A stretch of 64,000 nucleotides of DNA from positions 62,001-126,000 of the forward strand of contig DFGT01000024.1 of assembly GCA_002371265.1 (NCBI GenBank), given 5' to 3'. This document shows, in pieces, positions 16,703 through 24,861 of the stretch. The number at the start of each line of letters is the position of its first letter. Positions within the stretch are counted from its first letter, which is position 1. Under the pieces are notes generated by a model. The model was not told the DNA's origin, searched no databases, and was given only the letters and a program-made list of their open reading frames with translations. Both the position numbers and the translations under genes were made by a program. The DNA is from Bacteroidales bacterium UBA3743. Lineage in GTDB: Bacteria; Bacteroidota; Bacteroidia; Bacteroidales; Paludibacteraceae.

Positions 16703-18502
16703 TCAAATTTTATTCTTCTTCTGCCAATAGACACATCCCAAAACAATCAAAACAGTGAAAATCAAAGCACCTATCAATACAGATAGCGGGATCTCTCTAT
16801 TCAATATGACAACTTTTGGAGTAGCAGTAATCACTTTCGACGGTACTGTGTCCAACAGAGCAACCGCAACCGTATCTACTTTAAAGGCTGATGAATCAAC
16901 AGGAACAAGAACAAAACTTGAATCTAGCATCGTAGTAAAATCATCAAATATTGGCATTTCACTAATCGCATCGTCTGCCAACATATCCGCTATATCTTTT
17001 GGAATTTTCAAAAAACAAAATTCTGTTATAAGTGTTGTATCCTGACATTGCCATCCTTCAACTATATCTTTAATTGACAAACGATATCTGCCAGCAGGAA
17101 AATATCTCATGTGTTTGATATCGTTAAAACGTGCCCAATCAAACACTAATGGATATCTTCTTGGATCTGACATTTTTACAGTAAAGGGAAATGTATCAAA
17201 TGGAGCTTCCAATTGTTCAATACAGATTTTACTTACATTATTGTATGCTTCTACAGTAGAATCATTAGGGAAATAATAACTTATATCTACACTTTCTCCC
17301 CATAACGAACGATTGTCTTTGACATTATTCACAAAATAATCAAACTTCTCTTTTGTAGTTAATTTTCCAATTGTACCATTATACATATATGGTCCAAAGG
17401 CATCTTGTGGAAGTGTAAATTCCAGAGTAGCATTTTGCCAATCTGTGATGGCACATGACGTAAATCGATCTTTATCCATCATCGCCTTTAGATTATTCCA
17501 AGATGCGGACGCTTTTATATCCTTTAATATCACAGATTGTAGTTCTTTGTATTCGGGTTCATCATAGTATCCATGGGCTTCTGCTTCACTCTCCCCAAAA
17601 ATAAAACTAAAAGTTTCTCCTTTATGTGGTTTATAATCTTTTTTATATCCTATTCCATAACTATGTAAACCCGTTTCATTCCATTTTTCAAAATTTAAAT
17701 AACCTAATTCAGAACTCATTTCACCGCCAAAAACGAAAGCCATAAACGACTTGATGTTACCTTTCCATGTTCCACCAGTAGAAATGTCGTAAGAACAACC
17801 AAATTGATTGCAGCCAAAAGACTCAATACTATATTTTGCAACTACTTTTGAATATGTATTAGGTAAAAAAGTCAAATTATGATGAAAATGAAAATTCATA
17901 TAAATAGTGGAGTCAGAACTTTTCACACTACTCTCTATACCTACATTCAATATATCAACGGGAGTGCCGTCTTGTTCTATATTACAATTTGGAACATAAT
18001 CATCTAAACTAAAATTTAATGAATCAATATATTTAGAGTACTTCTCTCCGCTCATTACACGTAATTCTTTATCATGTTTTAGAGCTAATTGATATACACG
18101 ATCATTAAAATTTATGTAACCATCATCACTTTTTATTTCATCACAATCAAAAGTGTCTTTAGGTCCAAGTAAGAGACGTAATGTAGATTCGGATCGAGAA
18201 GCCCACAAATAATTTTCCTTATTTATTTCTTTATTAACTGTATAAATAAAATTAACATTAATCGGGAAAGCACAATCAACAGTCACAGTATCATCCGTCG
18301 TATTTTTGAATACAAAAATCGCAGTAATACTGTCCTGATTACATAACATCAACTCCTTTTCCAATGCTATCTTGTCACTAGGCGCATTAGTATAGATATG
18401 CCCATAAGACCATGATTCAACATCATTACAAACTCCGTCGTCTGCCATAAGAGAGAATATGACAGATATCTGTATAAATAGAAAGAAAAGTATTCGCTTC
18501 AT
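16703..18502 (-). CDS. Exported protein with C-terminal membrane anchor (possibly DUF4424-like)
   Basis: With the ATG at 18502 the protein is 599 residues: signal peptide (1-20), a large beta-rich extracytoplasmic region, and one membrane segment near the C-terminus (about 572-592, LSVLIGALIFTVLIVLGCVY) followed by QKKNKI. The N-terminal part (DDGVCNDV..., then ALEKELMLCNQDSITAIFVFKN and VDCAFPINV) resembles DUF4424 proteins, in which such a strand pair comes first, but this is a weak impression. The frame could extend to a TTG at 18523, but that codon lies within the -7 promoter box and is rejected. The topology suggests an inner-membrane protein with a periplasmic domain. Confidence 0.7.
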   Translation of the reverse strand: MKRILFFLFIQISVIFSLMADDGVCNDVESWSYGHIYTNAPSDKIALEKELMLCNQDSITAIFVFKNTTDDTVTVDCAFPINVNFIYTVNKEINKENYLWASRSESTLRLLLGPKDTFDCDEIKSDDGYINFNDRVYQLALKHDKELRVMSGEKYSKYIDSLNFSLDDYVPNCNIEQDGTPVDILNVGIESSVKSSDSTIYMNFHFHHNLTFLPNTYSKVVAKYSIESFGCNQFGCSYDISTGGTWKGNIKSFMAFVFGGEMSSELGYLNFEKWNETGLHSYGIGYKKDYKPHKGETFSFIFGESEAEAHGYYDEPEYKELQSVILKDIKASASWNNLKAMMDKDRFTSCAITDWQNATLEFTLPQDAFGPYMYNGTIGKLTTKEKFDYFVNNVKDNRSLWGESVDISYYFPNDSTVEAYNNVSKICIEQLEAPFDTFPFTVKMSDPRRYPLVFDWARFNDIKHMRYFPAGRYRLSIKDIVEGWQCQDTTLITEFCFLKIPKDIADMLADDAISEMPIFDDFTTMLDSSFVLVPVDSSAFKVDTVAVALLDTVPSKVITATPKVVILNREIPLSVLIGALIFTVLIVLGCVYWQKKNKI

Positions 18503-18520
18503 AGTCCTAATTTTTGGATG

Positions 18521-18528
18521 CAAAGATA
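18521..18528 (-). promoter_or_regulatory. Bacteroidota -7 box deciding the start of the 599-residue gene
   Basis: TATCTTTG on the minus strand (18528-18521) ends 18 nt before the ATG at 18502, so translation must begin at that ATG. Confidence 0.55.
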
Positions 18529-18570
18529 ATCGTATTTTATGGCATCATCTATTTTATTTGAAATTAAAAT

Positions 18571-18625
18571 AAAAAAAAGCCTACAATAATGGATTTGTCT
18601 TACGACACCACCAATACTGTAGGCT
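18571..18625 (-). terminator. Large structured terminator of ileS
   Basis: On the minus strand AGCCTACA (18625-18618) pairs with TGTAGGCT (18585-18578), then TTTTTTTT. The 32-nt loop holds an inner hairpin TGTC-GTAA-GACA with a GNRA-type tetraloop. It starts about 40 nt after the ileS stop. Confidence 0.8.
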
Positions 18626-18664
18626 AATATTTAAGATTGACCGTCTTTATGGTCTATATCACAC

Positions 18665-21600
18665 TTACGCTTTTACGACCTTGACATTTACCTTGTAATC
18701 ATCAAAATCAAGCTCTATTGCTCCACTGATTGAATCCACAAGTTTAACCTCATTTGCCAAAACCTGTGAAGCGATATACTGTGCGAAATGCTCAACAGCC
18801 ACATTGATTTCTGCCTTCTTCTCAATCTCAACAATGATCTTGTCTGTGATCTCGAATCCTGAAGACTTACGAATGTTCTGGATTCTGTTGACAAACTCAC
18901 GTGCGATACCCTCTTCCTTCAACTCATCTGTGATTGTCACGTCTAGAGCAATTGTGATCTGACCGTTGTTGGCAACCAACCATCCTGGAATATCCTCTGA
19001 AAGTATCTCCACGTCGCCCTTCTCCACAACTACAGACGCACCTGCGACATCAAGTGTATACTGTCCGTTCTTCTCCAACTCAGCGATCTGCTCCTGAGAG
19101 AACTCTGTAAGCATCTGAGCCACAGTCTTCATGTTCTTGCCACACTTAGGTCCAAGTTTCTTGAAGTCTGGTTTGATTCTCTTAACAAGGATTCCGGAAG
19201 CATCTGTCACGAAGTTGATTGCCTTGACGTTAACTTCGTTCATAATCAAATCCTTCACGGCCTCTATGTTCTCCTGCTCATTTTCAGAAAGGATTGGAAC
19301 CATGATCTGAGTCAGTGGCTGACGCACCTTGATATTCTCTTTCTTACGAAGAGCCAGTGTCATTGAAGAGATATCCTGAGCAAGCTGCATTCTCTCCTCA
19401 AGTGTCTTGTTGATCAAATTTTCATCTGCCGACGGGAATTTAGCCAAGTGAACACTCTCACTCTTGTCTTTACCTGTTGCTGCGTTAAGATCAAGGAATA
19501 CACGGTCTGCGTAGAATGGTGAAATAGGAGCCATCAATCTCGACACTGTCTCAAGACATGTGTAAAGTGTCTGATATGCAGAAAGTTTATCCTTTGTCAT
19601 CTCTCCACCCCAGAATCTCTTACGGCAAAGACGGACATACCAGTTAGACAAGTTATCGCAAACGAATGTAGAGATTGCACGACCTGCCTTTGTTGGCTCG
19701 TAGTCTGAATAAGCAGCGTCTACATCCTTCACCAATGTGTTCAAAAGTGAGATGATCCAACGGTCGATCTCCTGACGCTCGTTCATCGGAACCTCTGCCT
19801 GAGAGTAGTCGAATCCATCAACATTCGCATATAGAGCGAAGAATGAGTATGTGTTGTAAAGAGTACCGAAGAATTTTCTTCTTACCTCATCAACACCCTC
19901 CTCATCAAAACGAAGGTTGTCCCAAGGCGACGCGTTAGTGATCATATACCAACGAAGTGGGTCTGAACCGTATTTTTCGATAGCACCGAACGGATCAACA
20001 GCATTACCTAAACGCTTACTCATCTTGTTTCCGTTCTTGTCGAGTACAAGTCCGTTAGAGATAACAGCCTTAAATGCGACGCTGTCCTTCACCATTGTTG
20101 AGATTGCGTGAAGAGTGAAGAACCATCCACGTGTCTGGTCAACACCCTCTGCGATGAAGTTAGCTGGGTAGAACTCACCGTTATCTACAGCTTCCTTATT
20201 TTCAAATGGATAGTGCATCTGAGCGAATGGCATTGCACCAGAATCAAACCATACGTCGATAAGGTCAGTCTCTCTCTTCATCGGTTTGCCACTCTCGCTG
20301 ACAAGGATAATATTGTCAACATATGGACGGTGAAGATCTATATTCTTAGGATCGTAATTCTCTTTTGAATAGTCGCCAACTTTGAAGTTAGGCCATGGAT
20401 TAGACTTCATGAATCCAGCCTTGACTGACTTGTCTATCTCTGCCATCAACTCCTCAAGCGAACCGATACATTTCTCTTCAGCACCGTCTTCAGTTCTCCA
20501 AATAGGAAGTGGTGTTCCCCAATATCTTGAACGAGACAAGTTCCAGTCGTTCAAATTCTCAAGCCACTTTCCAAAACGGCCAGTACCTGTTGATTCTGGC
20601 TTCCAAAGGATAGTCTTGTTCAGCTCGATCATTCTCTCTCTTGCCGCAGTCGACTTGATGAACCAGCTATCTAGCGGATAGTAAAGCACAGGCTTGTCTG
20701 TTCTCCAGCAGTGAGGATAATTGTGGACATGTTTCTCAATCTTGAATGCCTTGTTTGTAGCCTTCATAAGCATACAGATTGAGACGTCGAGGCTCTCATC
20801 CTTGTCTGTCAAGTTCTTGTCGTATGCGTTCTTCACGAAACGACCCTCGAACTGTTTATATTCTTCTACATTGATATGAGTCTTGACATATTCATCGTCA
20901 AGATCAGAAAGAAGGTAGAACTTACCTGTCAAATCAACAGATGGACGAAGATTTCCATTCTTGTCGATCAACTGAAGTGGCGGGATTCCTGCAGCTTTCG
21001 CCACTTTGGCATCATCAGCACCGAATGTAGGAGCGATATGTACGATACCAGTACCGTCTTCTGTTGTGACATAATCACCAGGAATCACACGGAATGCCTG
21101 ATCAGCATTCTCAGGAGTGATCCAAGGAAGAAGCTGCTCATACTTCATGCCGACAAGGTCAGTACCCTTATATTCAGCTACCACCTTGAAAGGAACTAGT
21201 TTATCACCTGGTTTATAATCCTCAAATGCTATATCAGCAGCTTTTGGATTGAAATGAGCGTTAAGCAATGCCTTAGCGCATACATAAGTTGCTGGCTCAC
21301 CTGTGTATGGATTGAAACTCTGTACTGCAACATACTCAATCTTCGGACCAACACAAAGAGCTGTGTTGGAAGAAAGAGTCCAAGGAGTAGTCGTCCAAGC
21401 CAAGAAGTATGGAGTGCCATGCTGAGTCATCTCTGGCTTAGGATCTAACATCTTAAACTGAGCGACTACAGTTGTATCCTTCACGTCGCGATAACAACCG
21501 GGCTGGTTCAACTCGTGAGAAGAAAGACCTGTACCTGCAGCTGGCGAGTATGGCTGAATAGTGTATCCTTTGTATAGATAGCCCTTCTTGTAAAGGTCTT

Positions 21601-22096
21601 TCAAAAGATACCATAGAGTTTCAATATACTTGTTGTCGTATGTGATGTATGGATTTTCCAGATCCACCCAATAACCCATCTTATGAGTAAGGTCTGTCCA
21701 CTCCTTTGTGAACTTCATCACATTTGTACGGCAAGCCTTATTGTAGTCATCCACTGAGATCTTCTTGCCTATATCCTCCTTAGTGATGCCAAGCTCTTTC
21801 TCTACACCAAGTTCCACAGGAAGTCCGTGAGTATCCCATCCAGCCTTACGCTTTACATGGAATCCCTTCATAGTCTTGTATCTGCAGAAAATATCCTTGA
21901 TTGAACGTGCCATTACATGGTGAATACCTGGCATACCGTTTGCTGAAGGTGGACCTTCAAAAAACACGAAAGTTGGATTGCCCTCTCTCTCAGAGATACT
22001 CTTATGGAAAAGGTCTTTAGCATCCCAATCCTTTAGCACCTCCTTGTTTACATCCGAGAGGTTAAAATTCGAATACTCAGTAAATTTCTTACCCAT
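18665..22096 (-). CDS. ileS: Isoleucyl-tRNA synthetase
   Basis: Charges tRNA-Ile with isoleucine and edits valine, in the cytoplasm. The 1143-residue length is normal for Bacteroidota. The class I signature appears as PPSANGMPGIHH (about 50-61) and the KMSKR loop at about residue 690. The editing domain lies between (TTPWTLSSNTALCVG and neighbouring motifs). The KRKAGWDTHGLPVE segment and the absence of a C-terminal zinc-finger cysteine set point to the eukaryote-like type 2 IleRS, which is generally mupirocin-insensitive; this subtype is inferred. It is a single-gene unit with its own promoter and terminator. Confidence 0.97.
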   Translation of the reverse strand: MGKKFTEYSNFNLSDVNKEVLKDWDAKDLFHKSISEREGNPTFVFFEGPPSANGMPGIHHVMARSIKDIFCRYKTMKGFHVKRKAGWDTHGLPVELGVEKELGITKEDIGKKISVDDYNKACRTNVMKFTKEWTDLTHKMGYWVDLENPYITYDNKYIETLWYLLKDLYKKGYLYKGYTIQPYSPAAGTGLSSHELNQPGCYRDVKDTTVVAQFKMLDPKPEMTQHGTPYFLAWTTTPWTLSSNTALCVGPKIEYVAVQSFNPYTGEPATYVCAKALLNAHFNPKAADIAFEDYKPGDKLVPFKVVAEYKGTDLVGMKYEQLLPWITPENADQAFRVIPGDYVTTEDGTGIVHIAPTFGADDAKVAKAAGIPPLQLIDKNGNLRPSVDLTGKFYLLSDLDDEYVKTHINVEEYKQFEGRFVKNAYDKNLTDKDESLDVSICMLMKATNKAFKIEKHVHNYPHCWRTDKPVLYYPLDSWFIKSTAARERMIELNKTILWKPESTGTGRFGKWLENLNDWNLSRSRYWGTPLPIWRTEDGAEEKCIGSLEELMAEIDKSVKAGFMKSNPWPNFKVGDYSKENYDPKNIDLHRPYVDNIILVSESGKPMKRETDLIDVWFDSGAMPFAQMHYPFENKEAVDNGEFYPANFIAEGVDQTRGWFFTLHAISTMVKDSVAFKAVISNGLVLDKNGNKMSKRLGNAVDPFGAIEKYGSDPLRWYMITNASPWDNLRFDEEGVDEVRRKFFGTLYNTYSFFALYANVDGFDYSQAEVPMNERQEIDRWIISLLNTLVKDVDAAYSDYEPTKAGRAISTFVCDNLSNWYVRLCRKRFWGGEMTKDKLSAYQTLYTCLETVSRLMAPISPFYADRVFLDLNAATGKDKSESVHLAKFPSADENLINKTLEERMQLAQDISSMTLALRKKENIKVRQPLTQIMVPILSENEQENIEAVKDLIMNEVNVKAINFVTDASGILVKRIKPDFKKLGPKCGKNMKTVAQMLTEFSQEQIAELEKNGQYTLDVAGASVVVEKGDVEILSEDIPGWLVANNGQITIALDVTITDELKEEGIAREFVNRIQNIRKSSGFEITDKIIVEIEKKAEINVAVEHFAQYIASQVLANEVKLVDSISGAIELDFDDYKVNVKVVKA

Positions 22097-22157
22097 TATT
22101 TAAAATGTATTTCTTATTTTCATGAAAATCTGCCCAACATCAAACTGATAGGCATCG

Positions 22158-22165
22158 CAAAATTA
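22158..22165 (-). promoter_or_regulatory. Bacteroidota -7 box upstream of ileS
   Basis: TAATTTTG on the minus strand, 61 nt upstream of the ATG at 22096. No -33 box is clear. No T-box leader is visible in the intervening leader. Confidence 0.45.
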
Positions 22166-22277
22166 CAAAAAAAATGTATTGTACAGCATTTATATTCGCT
22201 AAAAAGTAAATAAAGTCGTATCTTCGCAGTATATAAAGTCCAAAATAAGACTCATACATTGTAGAGCATTGAATTTT

Positions 22278-22346
22278 GAGGATTGTTAAGGGCTGAACGC
22301 CTTACCCCCTTTCTCCTACGCGAGCTCGTAGGGCAAACGATAAAAA
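22278..22346 (+). repeat. Interspersed double-hairpin repeat, copy E (degenerate)
   Basis: GAGGATTGTTAAGGGCTGAACGCCTTAC corresponds to the 5' part with hairpin 1 weakened. The 3' part (CGCGAGCTCGTAGGGCAAACGA) is a decayed hairpin 2. It lies in the ileS-trmD intergenic region, upstream of trmD. Confidence 0.65.
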
Positions 22347-22395
22347 AGAAGTTGGGTTAGGCTACATGTATCAATTGCCATAATAGTTCAATAAA

Positions 22396-23073
22396 ATGAG
22401 AATAGATATTTTGTCGTGCGTGCCAGAGCTTCTTGAAAGTCCGTTGCAGCATTCGATTATAAAGAGGGCGAGAGAAAAGGGGTTGGTGGATATCCAAATC
22501 CATAATATCCGTGACTATACGCTCAACAAGCATCTGAAGGTCGACGACGAGGCTTACGGATACTCTGCTGGTATGGTGATGCAGATCGAGCCAATCGACA
22601 GACTTATCACACATCTTAAGGAGCAGAGAGAATATGACGAGGTGATATACACCAGTCCCGACGGTGAGACGTTCAACCAGAAGATTGCCAACGAATTGTC
22701 TCTATACAACAACATCATAATCCTTTGCGGACACTACAAAGGTATCGACCACCGTATACGTGAACATCTCATCACACGTGAGATTTCAGTCGGTGATTTC
22801 GTGTTGACGGGAGGTGAACTCGCGTCGCTGATCATGACTGACGCTGTCGTCCGTCTGCTTCCAGGAGCAATGAGTGATTTGGAGAGTGCTTTGACAGACT
22901 GTTTCCAGGATGACCTCTTGGCTCCACCTGTCTACACACGTCCTGCGGAATATAAAGGATGGAAGGTGCCTGACATCCTTTTGTCTGGAAATGAAAAACT
23001 GATCCGTGAATGGGAATACGAGCAGAGTCTGGAAAGGACAAAAAAACTAAGACCTGATCTTTTGAAAGAATAA
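22396..23073 (+). CDS. trmD: tRNA (guanine-N1)-methyltransferase TrmD
   Basis: Methylates N1 of G37 in tRNA with S-adenosylmethionine. The 225-residue protein has the SPOUT trefoil-knot sequence: CGHYKGIDHRI, then EISVGDFVLTGGELA and MTDAVVRLLPG, which form the knot and cofactor pocket. The catalytic Asp/Arg pair sits in these segments. The N-terminal MRIDILSCVPE and GYSAGMVMQIEP are also family motifs. With miaA in the same window, two enzymes that modify the tRNA anticodon loop at positions 37 are encoded. A near-consensus TATCTTCG lies far upstream, beyond repeat copy E. A terminator follows 11 nt after the stop. Confidence 0.97.
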   Translation: MRIDILSCVPELLESPLQHSIIKRAREKGLVDIQIHNIRDYTLNKHLKVDDEAYGYSAGMVMQIEPIDRLITHLKEQREYDEVIYTSPDGETFNQKIANELSLYNNIIILCGHYKGIDHRIREHLITREISVGDFVLTGGELASLIMTDAVVRLLPGAMSDLESALTDCFQDDLLAPPVYTRPAEYKGWKVPDILLSGNEKLIREWEYEQSLERTKKLRPDLLKE

Positions 23074-23084
23074 CATATCGGTAG

Positions 23085-23107
23085 AGACGGGGCTCTCCCC
23101 GTCTTTA
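23085..23107 (+). terminator. Intrinsic terminator of trmD
   Basis: AGACGGGG (23085-23092), loop CTCT, CCCCGTCT (23097-23104), then TTTAC. It shares the GAGACG...CGTCT theme of other terminators in the window. Confidence 0.8.
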
Positions 23108-23136
23108 CAAATTTTATTCTATCTCATTATCCTATT

Positions 23137-23345
23137 ATGTCGACCAATAAAACTACTATCAAAAAATGGATAAAGAGAATAGCGATTATATTCACAATCT
23201 GCCTATTCATAATTTGTATACTTATTATCATTGGTATAATAGGATTTTTTTATATGCGGTGATGGAGCGTTAATGTTCGATACTCATTTGTAGTCGAAGG
23301 AAAATCCAACTACATATAAATGAAGATAATTGTCAAAATCAAAAA
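23137..23345 (+). pseudogene. Truncated tandem duplicate of the small membrane protein gene at 23363
   Basis: An ORF at 23137-23262 encodes 41 residues starting MSTNKTTIKKWIKR and running through a hydrophobic segment to a stop. It matches the N-terminus of the next gene (MNKTTIKKWIKRLAIL...). DNA after the stop (ATGGAGCGTTAATGTT, then AAAATCCAAC, ATAAATGAAGA and AATTG.CAAAATCAAA) matches the middle of the intact gene (about 23611-23700). A segment of about 140 bp is missing between the two matching parts. This is therefore a duplicated copy with an internal deletion; the remaining 41-residue hydrophobic peptide could still be made. Confidence 0.8.
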
Positions 23346-23362
23346 TCTAATTATTCTTAGTC

Positions 23363-23836
23363 ATGAATAAAACTACTATCAAGAAGTGGATAAAGAGATT
23401 AGCGATTCTATCTGCATTCTGCATATTTATTTTCATTTGTCTAACAGGGCTTATTATACATGCGTTAGACGAAGGATGTAGTCAGATACCTGAAAAACCT
23501 GCAAACATACCTCAATCTGCTGTTTGGACGGGAGAGTGTGAGACAGGACATTGGGTAAATCTTGTTGAAATCCATGATGGTAAATATCATTTTATGCTTT
23601 ATGATGTCTCGAATGGAGCGTTAATGTTAGATGCAGACTTCGTTTTCGAGGGAAAATCCAACTGCATTATAAATGAAGACAATTGGCAAAATCAAATACT
23701 TAGTTATAAAGTAGATGCCGATTGGATAAATATAAAAGGAGGAGGAAAATTTGAAATTGTATTACCTGCATACGGAGGAGAATACTGGGATAAAGACAAG
23801 GGAGCCTTCATTTGGGATAACGACGAGATTGAATAA
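23363..23836 (+). CDS. Small membrane-anchored protein of unknown function
   Basis: A 157-residue protein with a positively charged start (MNKTTIKKWIKR), one membrane segment (about 13-35) and an extracytoplasmic domain of about 120 residues. That domain is rich in Trp and Gly (AVWTGECETGHWVNLVEI, KGGGKFEIVLPAYGGEYW) and looks beta-stranded. I recognise no family. A deleted tandem duplicate lies just upstream. It is followed at 80 bp by the kinase-like gene in the same direction, possibly one transcript. A decayed copy of the GCACGGACGT palindrome lies at 23842-23860. Confidence 0.65.
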   Translation: MNKTTIKKWIKRLAILSAFCIFIFICLTGLIIHALDEGCSQIPEKPANIPQSAVWTGECETGHWVNLVEIHDGKYHFMLYDVSNGALMLDADFVFEGKSNCIINEDNWQNQILSYKVDADWINIKGGGKFEIVLPAYGGEYWDKDKGAFIWDNDEIE

Positions 23837-23916
23837 CACGAAGGCACGGACGTAAGTGTGAAAATATTATCACCTGACTATACAAGCCAAGACGTTAATC
23901 ATTAAAATCAACTATC

Positions 23917-24723
23917 ATGAGCAATGGAACAAGACTTGAGCAAAATAATAATGAGCCAAACCAACATGTCGGTGGAGACCTTTATCAAAACCTATCCAGA
24001 AGAGAAATGGCAGATCTTGACAGAGGCGACATACGAGTGCTTGAAAAAGAGGTTCACGATCAACCGTATGGAGATTCAGAGAATGTCCAGACTACTCTTG
24101 AGCAAACCAGAGCGGAGCAGGTAGAGACGAAAAGATTGTTTGATATAGCCAAAGAAAATGGTCTGTTTATCGACAGAGAGACAATCGATAAGTTTGGCGA
24201 TAAACTTTGCACCAAAACTGGCGAATGCGAGATTTTCTACAATGAAAAAGAATCTCTTATTTATAAGGTGAAGGATCCGTTTGCCAAATGGGTGATTAAA
24301 GAGCTCCACGCTGAAGATGCCATCTACGAGCATATCGTCCACAATCTTCTGTTTCCAAACACTCGTTATAAATTCATCGGCATTGCTGAAGACGAGGGGA
24401 ATCTTCGAATCGTGTTGACGCAGCCTTTCATTTCGTCTACCAATGCCCACCCCACAGACGAAGAAATCATATATCATCTGAAGACGTTGGGGTTGGAGCC
24501 GGACGGTCCTTATTTTTACGGCAACGAATATGTCACTGTCACAGACATCGGCACAGCCAGCGATAATGTGTTGAAAGGAGACGACGGGGATCTATACTTC
24601 ATTGACCCGATCATCAAACTAAAGAAACCAGCAAAGGAAGTCATAGAATTTCTGATAAACTTCACTCCGAAAAAAGAACAATTGTCTTGGTGGAAATCAT
24701 TGCTGAAACGTTTTAAACACTGA
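23917..24723 (+). CDS. Protein kinase-like protein resembling the polyvalent-protein kinase domain
   Basis: A 268-residue cytoplasmic protein. Residues 1-65 are polar and probably disordered. From about residue 90 the sequence has a kinase-like order: ESLIYKVKDP (possible beta3 Lys), an acidic helix ELHAEDAIYEHI (possible alphaC Glu), LRIVLTQPFIS (hinge), then TDIGTASDNVLKGDDGDLYFIDPII. In that last segment DN and DP could stand for the catalytic-loop Asn and the metal-binding DFG Asp. This arrangement resembles the Ser/Thr/Tyr kinase domain of phage and plasmid 'polyvalent' proteins (Kinase-PolyVal). Here it stands alone. Fold assignment is inference from motif order only. Confidence 0.55.
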   Translation: MSNGTRLEQNNNEPNQHVGGDLYQNLSRREMADLDRGDIRVLEKEVHDQPYGDSENVQTTLEQTRAEQVETKRLFDIAKENGLFIDRETIDKFGDKLCTKTGECEIFYNEKESLIYKVKDPFAKWVIKELHAEDAIYEHIVHNLLFPNTRYKFIGIAEDEGNLRIVLTQPFISSTNAHPTDEEIIYHLKTLGLEPDGPYFYGNEYVTVTDIGTASDNVLKGDDGDLYFIDPIIKLKKPAKEVIEFLINFTPKKEQLSWWKSLLKRFKH

Positions 24724-24735
24724 AAAGCAGTTAAT

Positions 24736-24806
24736 GAGGATTGTTAAGGGCGGAACGCCCTAACTCCTCCTTTCAAGTGCGAGCCGTAGGCGAGCACATA
24801 AAAAAA
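24736..24806 (+). repeat. Interspersed double-hairpin repeat, copy F
   Basis: GAGGATTGTTAAGGGCGGAACGCCC..., then GTGCGAGCC-GTA-GGCGAGCAC and ATAAAAAA. It lies between convergent genes and is followed by AT-rich 'aattatgaattgtgaatt' filler (24829-24857). No other terminator is visible here. Confidence 0.8.
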
Positions 24807-24861
24807 TCACCGTCACATTTACCGACAATTATGAATTGTGAATTACGCATTATGAATTAAA

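Noticed and set aside
18503..18523. TTG start for the 599-residue exported protein
   Set aside because: The TTG overlaps the TATCTTTG promoter box and would not be in the mRNA.
22097..22395. T-box riboswitch in the ileS leader
   Set aside because: The leader downstream of the -7 box is only about 55 nt and lacks the T-box core sequence.
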